Shown here: piece by piece, positions 21,208-28,759 of the stretch | How positions within the stretch are numbered: the first letter of the stretch is position 1 | Layout of the letters: every line of letters starts with the position of its first letter | Assembly (NCBI GenBank): GCA_003427395.1 | Contig: BFEA01000007.1 | Coordinates: 2,422,604-2,451,796, forward strand | Source: Chara braunii | Taxonomy: Eukaryota; Streptophyta; Charophyceae; Charales; Characeae | Direction of reading: 5' to 3' | DNA: 29,193 bases | Notes under the pieces: generated by a model | What the model was told of the DNA's origin: nothing | The model's input: only the letters and a program-made list of their open reading frames with translations | Databases searched by the model: none | Made by a program: the position numbers and the translations under genes

Positions 21208-21487
21208 AACCATGTCACACCGTTGCGTTGAGCTAGTTCAACGGCGCATGTGGGACTTGGCCCTAGGCCTCGGTTCTGGCGATTGAATTGGTAATAAAGC
21301 AAAACTGAATTTTGCGGGGAAAAAAAGGGCCATCGCAGCCGGACGTTCGCAGTTGGTTCGATAGGGCTATCGAATTCCAATTTTTGACACCTATTGAAGA
21401 ATTTCGAAGTCTCATTTTCCGATAGGATGTGTAGCGACGCAAAACTATCGAAAAAACGTAATTCGTTAGTGGTGTGGCGAATAGCAA

Positions 21488-22101
21488 TAGTAAAGATAAC
21501 AACAACATGCGAGTGCAAGCACTACACGTGGCCGAACAGACCGACAAAGACGAAGCAAAAAAGGCAAGTATAAACAAGGAAAAAAGAGAGACGGAGAAGT
21601 AAGAAAACCCCCGAGCGCATCAATTCGAAAGATAAACAACAAAGCACATGAGAAATGTCGACGTAGAGCACCAGAAAAACTTGAAGCGCGACTTACGGTT
21701 AGCCCTACACGTGTTTCGGTCAGACCGCCAGAACATCGACCATCATCAAGGGTTGCGCAAGAGATGGGGGGAGGAATAGACTGGTCGACTACTTATACCG
21801 AAGAAACCGAGACGTCACCAAGGGACCGAAGAAACCGGGGCGTAAAAAAAACATGGCCAACGGAACCGGTTCCGGTACCTGGACCGGGCCGAAAAAATGA
21901 CAATTTCATATGAATAATGCTAAATTACATAGTCCAATTCGTAAAACAGGAGACCCATCTGGCCCATACACCCTTAATTCGTATATTAAAGTTACGAAAG
22001 ACCTTATCGAAATACTTGTCGAGGAACCCACGTCTTCGGAGCTCCATCTTCAAGGTAAATAGGAAGCTCGCCACTGTTGCTGGTAAAGTTCCCATGGCAT
22101 A
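21488..22101 (-). repeat. Downstream pseudo-LTR copy (3' end of full copy)
   Basis: A direct repeat of 26605-27216, with most positions identical by eye. On the minus strand it holds the last codons of the RT ORF (to TAA at 21927-21925) and about 440 bp of 3' untranslated sequence with a decayed hammerhead-like motif. Its upper boundary (22101) is where homology ends while the RT reading frame continues upstream into 22168 and beyond. The boundary is therefore set by 5' truncation of the other copy and is not a true LTR end. Confidence 0.92.
21686..21758 (-). ncRNA. Decayed hammerhead-ribozyme-like motif (downstream pseudo-LTR)
   Basis: Aligned to the candidate at 26802-26874. The core reads TTGATGA (21749-21743) instead of CTGATGA, so the invariant C3 is lost. 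Stem II begins GGTC and ends GACC directly before GAAAC, and the cleavage triplet reads GTA. The outer part of stem I (GCGC with GCGC) is kept but the inner pairs are mostly lost. Probably inactive. Confidence 0.5.
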
Positions 22102-24660
22102 AGCGTGATGGAAGAAAAAATAGATGACTGCAAGTTTCTGTTTCTTGGAGCAATAAGATCTGAAATCCTAGAGATTTTGAAAAATTAAACCACTTCCTTC
22201 GAACAGATTGTCCTGATTCTTGTGAAGGGTCTGACAGAAAACTCGAACAGGCTCTCTACCCACTAAGATCCGGCAACCTAGGTAAGGCCACTGTCCCCCA
22301 GAACTAGTACGTTCAAGTGTAAGATGCTTGTCATACCAGTTAGTGATAAAGTTGTGCATGGTACCCTCTGCCTTCCTCAATTAACTAGATTGTTGTTTCT
22401 TGTATTTGATGAAAATCGAGACATCATTAAGAAGCCTACATCCAAAAACTAAACGCGAGTTGTTACTAAAATTCCTCAGAAAAGTGTACTCATTGTTGAC
22501 ACACAGTAAACATGCTAAAGTTGGGCTTGAAGAATTGTCCATTGGTATACCTAGATTCTGTTTAACAACCTTACCCATTGCCATAGTATATGTTCTTCCC
22601 AAATCATAGACAATAAATCTCAGTAATAATGAGAACTTCACTGACTTAAATCCTGATTGTGAGTTGGAGACCCTACTTAGAATGACACTCTTACTTTTAC
22701 AATTAATGAGACATTTGTAGAATCTTTTCTCTTCAAAAAAACATATCGCCCATTCAACGGCCGTAATGATCGAGGAATGAGGCAACTGACATAACATTTC
22801 CTTTACGTCAAAGCTACTAGCGAGAAGATCATTATCGGGAGTGATACTATTGTTGATCTTGGATAGAAAAGTGGAAAGCAAATGAGTGCAGCGTAGGTTG
22901 AAATGAGAGTTACAGGGGGGACGTTTGAGAAACTCATTAACACAGAGTGAGATTGTTCTAGCAGCTCTGCGAGAAGGTTCATTCCGGGATGGACAGATCG
23001 GGCGTCACTTGTTGATGTCCTTGTGCTTGGGGATTACATATGATCTTTCCAGTTTGCCCGATGATATCCATGGAGTCAATGCTTGTAGCTTCTGTGAAGT
23101 GTAGTCAGTCTTGCACAGTTTCAGTATGTCATTCTCAGTTTCCGTGATGATTTGCAGTTAAGGGTTCTTAGTAAACAGTTTACGTAGACCCCCAACGTAT
23201 ATGGTAGGGCAACACACATATGTGTCACCTGCATTATGATCCAGCGCATATAAAACCAAACCTTCAAGCCTTGATTTCCACAGTTGAATGTCGTGACATG
23301 AAATGTACCCGCCAGGTAAATCACGTCGGTAGTTCGTCGTAAAAAAATTGTCCAATCCAACGAGCGAGATGTCAAATCATGCACCAAAAAATTGTTTGAA
23401 TGATACAGCTATCTGCTTCCTCAGTGATACTGGATAAGTGGCATAACTGGGACAAACGTGATGTTTAAAATTGCGAAGATAGTCAGGAAAAAGTTCAGAC
23501 TCGCTGATTCTAAAGGAAATATGACCTTCAGTCTTTGGAAACACAGAAGAAATAGAATCACACGTACAAAGGGGTCTAGAGATGACAGAGTAGTTCCTAA
23601 AATTGTGTACATTATCGGAAACGGTCTAGTATTTAGTCCATACTACACGAAGTTTCCTACATACCAATTGTAGGTACGATTGGGGATAGTTAAGTTCCAA
23701 TACACTACGTTGGCAAACTCGCCTAACTGCAGATTTCACAACATTTTTGTCGTACCTAATGCGGACAACTAGACGAGCGGAGAGGCTGAGGCAGAAACGT
23801 CTACGACAGACCTTGAAGAGGATAATGCACAAGGTAGTACGGGACTTCTTAGCTGAGATAGTATGAACAGTATTGCAGGCATCAATAAGGGAATTAAGAC
23901 TCCAAAACGAGAGGTCACGACGAGATTGAGGATATTTTATATGAGAGTGATTTGAAACAGAAAAGTTTGATGGAGTGGAAGGAGATAATATTTCCAGGTT
24001 CAAACCAAACACGATTATGCTTGAGCAAGGAGACAGGGAGATTAGGGGTGGAAATGGTGGAGTAGCCGAATAAACGACGAATACATTTCCATTTATCAGA
24101 GAAGCAATTGCCTGACAAGATGTGGATACGAAGTGGGAAGGAGAGTTGAGATTGAGAGAGTTGTCGAAGAATGGAAATAAGACTGGAGGAAGTGAGGCCA
24201 AGAGGTGAAGAAAATTTGAAGGGAAAGGGGAGAGGTATAGGAGAACGGGAGACAAAGGATAAATTTTTTCTCTTCTGCTTAATCCTTTCTTTGCGTCCAG
24301 GGCGGCGGAGGCAGTCACGAGAGGTGCGTGGCCGAATGGAGTTGAGAGAGGGGGAAAAAGAGCGGATGAAAAATTGTTCAGCAGACAAAAGTTCGTTAGT
24401 ACCTGGGAGAAAGATAGGAATAGAGATATACCCTTCAGTACCTACTCTACGCATTCATCTATACAGTTTACGATTCCTACTTAGCGGTTTAACAGAATGA
24501 GTAGATAACAAATGTTCCTTCTAACAGATATTAACAGATCGAGAAGTGCATCTTATATAACAGTGCTTATACGAGGGTGAGATGAGAGCGTACACGACAG
24601 GGCGATGACAAGACTTAAAGTCATAGCCGATCTTGAGCAAATACAATAAAAAATCACAGA
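21925..24660 (-). pseudogene. ORF2: GIY-YIG endonuclease plus reverse transcriptase
   Basis: The GIY-YIG domain (24601-24338) shows VVYALISPSYKHCYIRCTSR and, farther on, SAEQFFIRSFSPSLN with its E and N. It would nick target DNA to prime copying. The second G of YIG is R and the catalytic-Arg position reads Cys. Frame 1 gives way to frame 0 near 23960-24050. From there one frame runs to 21925 through a linker (YPQSRRDLSFWSLNSLID, CRRRFCLSLSARLVVRIRYD) into RT. RT motifs are SYVIPKHKDINK, FDVKEMLCQLP (22811), GIPMDNSSSPTLACLLC, RLLNDVSIF at the YxDD position (one catalytic D is N, 22426-22428), and HLTLE-W-YLGCRI in the thumb. In-frame stops lie at 24457, 23628, 23375, 23160, 23007, 22383, 22170. 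The thumb is followed by SKKQKLAV and RRRGF toward the C-terminus. Confidence 0.8.
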
Positions 24661-24811
24661 ATTTATTACACCAACATACCTGGTTCTCAATAATTAATAA
24701 TATAAGGATTTATCGAAACAAATACGAAATATTGTCCGAGGTTGAGGACTTACGAAAATCGCGACAGAGCAAAACCCACTTCCATAATGTGGATGCGCTT
24801 AGGGCGCGACC

Positions 24812-26436
24812 TCACTCATCGTTCACTTCTTCAGTGAAAGTGACATAAGCTTGGTCTTGCTCATCGTCGTCATCGTCCTAAAGACCTTGGTCTTTCAACC
24901 AATCAGCGAATCTTCTCCTCGCACGAATCTCGTCCTCGTCAGCTTTCGATTGGTCGAACTTGATGTATGTGATCCCCTCAGCATCACACAATATATGCAT
25001 ATCGGCTTTCTTCGCCTGGCGAACTGCACGTCGTAGTTGAGCGTTCTCTGCCTTTTCTGCCTCGTCATGTGACTTATGAGCAGCCATGGCATCTCCTTCC
25101 TTGCCCGAATCATCATCCTCTACTTGTATCGCATTCAAGGTAGTCCTTAAGTTCCGCGGTGTGGTTCTTCTTACGGTCGATCGCCTACCAGTGACTCTTT
25201 GCTTCGTTAACAGTTGAGCGCCCATTCTTGCTACTCGTTCCTTGAGAGCCTGAACCTCTTTATTCGCCATATCTTCGTTTTCCTGCGCCTTCTTGTAAGC
25301 CTTCTGGAGAGCCTTCAGATCTTTCAGAGTGTACACAGCATCGCCGATAAGAACCATCCGCTGCTTCCCATTGTCAGGTTCGACAGGTGGACTCTTCTCG
25401 ATGATAGCATCAGAGGCTCTCTTGTTGTTACAAGCGTTCCTCAAATGCGCTATTTCCCCTCTAAGATCTTGAAAATCCTTCTTGAGATAAGAGTTCTCTG
25501 CTCTGAGGGCACCCAATTCAATGCTTCGATCCTGCAGGGCAGTGCGAACGCCTTCGAGCTCTTGGATCTGCAGGCGTAGAGCAACAATCTCGTCGTTGCG
25601 CGAGTTCTCAGATGAAGCCGTTGTTGACTTGTTAATCTCGTTTCGTGCCTTTAGCATCTCAATATCCTTTCTGAGTACTTGTTCTTCGTTGTTCATAACT
25701 TGCGCCTTCTGAAGTGCTGCTTTATCTCGTCGTAGCGCTGCCAGACTTAACTCGGCTTCTCACCTACACATCTAGACTTCAACTCCTTCAATTCTCTTCT
25801 AGACTTGCTCACATCAGTCTTGTCTTCGTCCGGGAGGTCGACTTTCTTACCCATGACCAATTCACAGACACTTTTCATGATATTCCTAACTATTTTTCCT
25901 AGCCTCGCTTCCTATAACTCCTTCTCCTTCTTTGCCTGAGTGTTTTTCTCCTCTTCTATCTGCAACTTTTTTTTCTCTGCTTCCCGCAACTGCAGTTTCG
26001 TTGCTTCTTGCTTTCTCTGCTGTCGTTCTTCAACTTGCTCCGAAAGCAGTCCGTAGATCTTCTCGAACCGATCGTCCCGATCTTGATACCGGGAATTCCC
26101 TGACCACGGTTTCGAGTAACGTTGTCCGCCTGAATTGCCTCTAAAATTATTATATCCTCCTGAGCTTGTACCGACGTTATAAGTGCCCTCGTTCTGCGCT
26201 TCATAAGGTACAAGTGCATTGGACATGTTGGCTGCTCCCGATCTTTGCGAAGAAGTCGAAGAGTAAGAGGAGTTAGGAGCAGGCAACAGGCCGCCATCAC
26301 CCTGACCCGAACCATTACTCATAGCCCCTTGAATATTGGCCACCATCTCCGCTCTATTCGGGAAGCTCCAGAATGGACACTCACGTACGAAGTGACTGGG
26401 CAACCGACAAAATTGGCAAAGCCCCGGCCTATACAT
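24812..26436 (-). pseudogene. ORF1: CCHC zinc knuckle with long coiled coil (Gag-like)
   Basis: Starts at ATG 26436 with an in-frame TAG immediately upstream, which makes this start likely. Residues 7-20 are CQFCRLPSHFVREC, a C-x2-C-x4-H-x4-C knuckle at the very N-terminus. A Ser/Gly/Asn-rich, disordered stretch follows, then a charged helix (EKIYGLLSEQVEERQQRKQE onward) rich in Lys, Gln and Glu. A TAG at 25914 and a frame change near 25750 lead into a 272-residue heptad-like coiled coil (NNEEQVLRKDIEMLKARNEI onward). The last part ends RRRFADWLKDQGL at TAG 24880 and could extend through an acidic tail to TGA at 24812. The likely role is RNA binding and particle assembly in the Gag manner. 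It lies directly upstream of ORF2 in the same frame as the GIY-YIG segment. Confidence 0.72.
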
Positions 26437-26604
26437 CTAGTAATAGGAGAACTACAAACGTCCTCTACAATCTCCTCGCACCAGAAGTAGAGAGGGCGAA
26501 AACGTGAAAGATTGGGTCGAAGAGAAGATAAAGTAAACGAATTAAAGATCGTCGTCACACAACCGGGGTGAAATCTCCTCGTTGGTTCTCTGCGTGTATG
26601 TCGT

Positions 26605-27216
26605 AGTAAAGACAATAACGACATGCGAGTGCAAGCACTATACGTGGTCGAACAGACCGACAGAGATGAAGCAAAGAAGGCAAGTACAGACAAGGAAAGA
26701 AGCGAGACGAAAAAGTAAGAAAACCCCCGAGCGCATCAATTCGAAAGATAAACAACAAAGCACATGGAAAATGTCGACGTAGAGCACCGTAAAAACTTGA
26801 AGCGCGACTGACGGTTAACCCTACATGTGTTTCAGTCGGGCCGTCAAAACACCGACCATCATCAGAGGCTGCGCTAGAGATGGGGGGAGGAATAGACTGA
26901 TTGACTACTCATACCGAAGAAACCGAGACGTCACCAAGGGACCGAAGAAACCGAGACGTCAAAAAGACAGGGCCAACAGAACCAGTTCCGATACCGGGAT
27001 CGGGCCGAAAAAATGGGAAACTCATATGAATACTGCTAAACTCCAAGGTCCAATTCGTAAAACAGGAGACCCATCTGGCCCACACACCCTTAATAGTATA
27101 TTAAAGTTACGAAGGGCCTTATCGAAATACTTGTCGCGGAACCCACGTCTTCGGACCTCCATCTTCAAGGTAAATAGGAAGCTCGCCCCTGCTGCTGGTA
27201 AAGTGTCCATGGCATG
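26605..27216 (-). repeat. Upstream pseudo-LTR: 5'-truncated copy of the element 3' end
   Basis: The same sequence as 21488-22101. It starts inside the RT C-terminal coding sequence (FLFTLKMEVRRRGF on the minus strand, versus FLFTLKMELRRRGF in the full copy) and has no RT upstream of it; unrelated DNA begins at 27217. A small deletion near 27103 shifts its coding frame. It includes a 27-bp tandem (ACCGAAGAAACCGAGACGTCA, 26916-26961 region) and the better-preserved hammerhead candidate. Confidence 0.92.
26802..26874 (-). ncRNA. Candidate type I hammerhead ribozyme in the pseudo-LTR
   Basis: On the minus strand the order is as follows. Stem I 5' strand GCGCAGCCT (26874-26866). Core CTGATGA (26865-26859). 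One unpaired T. Stem II GGTCGG (26857-26852) with CCGACT (26839-26834), whose basal pair is a G-T wobble. GAAAC (26833-26829). A 16-nt loop. GTC (26812-26810), the cleavage triplet. Stem I 3' strand AGTCGCGC (26809-26802). Stem III is only two pairs (A-T, C-G), as in the minimal hammerheads of retroelements. Stem I has one bulge and one mismatch. The extra T between the CTGATGA core and stem II is not canonical. Hammerheads are an established feature of Penelope-like pseudo-LTRs. Confidence 0.6.
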
Positions 27217-27243
27217 CCCCAAAGTTTTCGTGAACTATCCAGC

Positions 27244-27537
27244 GGCCTAACTCAGTTGGTAAGGCTCACAAGTGGCATTCAGGAGGTCGTGGGTTCAATC
27301 CCCATTGGCCTCATGTACCTTCCTGGGCATGCTTGGCGCCCGCCATCTGGAGATAGACCTCTGTATCCCCCGATTGGCACCTGAGGGGAGGCACAGGGAT
27401 TGGTCTTGTTGGCATGGTCCCTGATGCTACCGGATGCCCTCTAGCCGGTATCGCCCACCTGCAGGTCGGGATCAGCCCCTGCATGTTCTCTCGTGAAAAC
27501 GGTTCTGGCTGCTACGGTGTTCCCCGTATGCCTACAA
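27244..27537 (+). mobile_element. tRNA-derived SINE, single head
   Basis: A box TAACTCAGTTGG (27248-27259) and a perfect B box GGTTCAATCCC (27292-27302) lie at tRNA-like spacing within a T-arm (GTGGG-loop-CCCAT). An acceptor stem does not pair, so this is not a working tRNA gene. The following body (27309-27400: CATGTACCTTCCTGGGCATG, GAGATA, GGGGAGG) matches the minus-strand SINE at 5181-5440. The 3' part to about 27537 (GTCGGGATCAGCCCCTGCAT region) is present only here. It is inserted next to the truncated end of the Penelope-like element and abuts the foldback cluster. Confidence 0.8.
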
Positions 27538-27538
27538 T

Positions 27539-28312
27539 GGGCCTCGCCACACCACTCTTGAATCTTGAAAATTCGTGAGTCGGGCACTGCCACACAACAT
27601 CGCTCAAAAAAAAAAGTCGAAACTGTTCGAGAGCTGCCAGAAAGGCGTTTTCGAGTGCCTTCTCGAAACTATGGGCCTCGCCACACCACTCTCGAATCTC
27701 GAAAATCTTCGAGGGCTGTCAAGATTTTTCGAGAGGCCGGTTTTCGAGAGAAAATGGCCCTTCGCCACATAGCACACTAGACCGGCCTCTCGAAAATTCC
27801 TCTCGAGCGTGGATGCTATCCGCGGCCCGAGAAAACGGCCTGGCAACTCTCGAAATGGACGTCGAACTCGAGCGCAGACGGGCGGTATCACAAAAACTCC
27901 AACGCTGCAGGCTGGGCGAAAACATATTTTCGAGAAGGCACTCGAAAACGCCTTTCTGACAGCTCTCGAAAAGTTCCGAGGTTTTTTTTTCAAGCGATGC
28001 TGTGTGGCGGTGTTCGACTCACGAATTTTCAAGATTCGAGCGTGGTGTGGCGAGGCCCTATGTTTTCACCCAGCCTGCAGCGTTGGAGTTTTCGTGATAC
28101 CGCCCGTCCGCGCTGGAGTTCTACGTCCATTTCGAGAGTTGTCAGGCCGTTTTCTCAGGCCGCGGATAGCATCCAGGTTTGAGAGGAATTTTCGAGAGGC
28201 GGGTCTAGTGAGCTATGTGGCGAAGGGCCATTTTTTCTCGAAAACCGGCCTCTCGAAAAATCCTGACAGCCCTGGAATATTTTCGAGATTCGAGAGTGGT
28301 GTGGCGAGGCCC
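27539..28312. mobile_element. Foldback cluster of two interlocked inverted repeats (X-Y-X'-Y')
   Basis: Four consecutive blocks: X 27539-27671, Y 27673-27925, X' 27926-28058 and Y' 28060-28312. X' is the inverse of X (about 133 bp each) and Y' the inverse of Y (253 bp each, roughly 90 percent identical by eye). X and Y both begin with GGGCCTCGCCACACCAC, and X' and Y' both end with its inverse, so each pair looks like a foldback element with the same termini. TCGAGA and CTCGAAA words recur throughout. There is no transposase; frames here are shadows. No clear target duplication was found. Confidence 0.85.
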
Positions 28313-28334
28313 AATTAGGGGTGGTGGTAGGTAG

Positions 28335-28440
28335 GTATTGTGAGGTGAAATTGAGAGAAGAATATAGCTTCAGTAAAAAAAATAGAGAAGTATATAGCTT
28401 CAGTATAAAAAAAAAAAAACAAAAAAAAAACTTTTCGTGA
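28335..28440. repeat. Tandem repeat (two about 30-bp units) and A-rich run
   Basis: GAGAAG-ATATAGCTTCAGTA followed by an A run occurs twice (28355 and 28384). A longer A/C tract (28407-28430) follows. Confidence 0.8.
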
Positions 28441-28695
28441 ATCGAAATCTGGTTCCGCAATCCGTTACGCAAAAGGAGGGAGGGGAGCCGCGGGCACGAG
28501 GGCGCTTACCCGGGAGGAGTGAATGAGCGGGAAGAAGGTGGCCTTCAGGAGGAGGAAGGTATGGCGGACGAGGCGGGGTAAGCTGGGTAAGATTACATCA
28601 GTGCAGCGGGTGGACTGCGGATACACTTGGATTGGGTCCAGGTACACGGTATCGGTGCGCATACGCGGACAGGAAGAGGAACCCTCGGTCGTGTT

Positions 28696-28696
<1 letters not shown>
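28441..28696. other. Unassigned GC-rich region, possibly exonic
   Basis: Both strands are open for 60-90 codons. On the minus strand an open frame (28662-28465) contains HSSR followed by GTAAG (28517-28513), which looks like a splice donor. On the plus strand an ATG at 28523 starts a basic open frame that runs into the microsatellite. Neither product is recognised and neither is preferred. Confidence 0.25.

Positions 28697-28755
<59 letters not shown>
28697..28755. repeat. GT then GA compound microsatellite
   Basis: (GT)n from 28697 to about 28714, followed by (GA)n to 28755. The order is the same as in the compound microsatellite at 1290-1324. Confidence 0.95.

Positions 28756-28759
<4 letters not shown>

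Larger units (their letters stand above)
20328..21275. repeat. Inverted-repeat pair (about 65-bp arms), about 0.95 kb apart
   Basis: The arm at about 20328-20395 and the reverse complement of about 21208-21275 share GGGC-AAGTCC-ACAT-C-CCGTTGA, an AGTTCAACG-like core and ATG/GTGTGAC. The core itself is palindromic (GTTGAGCCAGTTCAAC). The intervening DNA has T runs, a further GTTGAAC hairpin and a tandem repeat, but no transposase. It may be a foldback or MITE-like element, or two unrelated insertions of one family. Confidence 0.55.
21488..27216 (-). mobile_element. Penelope-like retroelement with tandem pseudo-LTRs, permuted GIY-YIG before RT
   Basis: Read on the minus strand: a 612-bp 5'-truncated upstream copy (27216-26605), then a long copy (26604-21488, about 5.1 kb) that ends with the same segment. 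ORF1 (26436-24812) has a CCHC knuckle and a coiled coil. ORF2 (about 24660-21925) has a GIY-YIG endonuclease followed by an RT. A head-to-tail arrangement in which the upstream flank is a truncated copy of the element's own 3' end is the hallmark of Penelope-like elements. An endonuclease ahead of the RT fits the permuted Naiad/Chlamys-type group known from protists and green algae. Multiple stops and frame changes show it is inactive. Confidence 0.85.

Noticed and set aside
21488-27216. The 613-bp direct repeats as true LTRs of an LTR retrotransposon
   Set aside because: The repeats contain RT C-terminal codons, lack TG...CA ends, and the enclosed ORF2 has GIY-YIG and no RNase H or integrase.
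26825-27250. Plus-strand ORF of 141 codons (and 21917-22102 in the other repeat)
   Set aside because: Antisense to the RT C-terminus and 3' region. The minus-strand frame continues from the RT with recognisable motifs.
27244-27316. Functional tRNA gene
   Set aside because: The A and B boxes are good but the acceptor stem does not pair, and the sequence continues into a SINE body shared with another locus.
27565-28318. ORFs on both strands within the foldback cluster
   Set aside because: They are mirrored by the inverted repeats, and the same peptides appear in opposite orientation. No motif is present.
28465-28662. Host gene exon on the minus strand with a GTAAG donor
   Set aside because: The donor-like site is suggestive, but the product is unrecognised and the opposite strand is equally open. 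It is left as unassigned.
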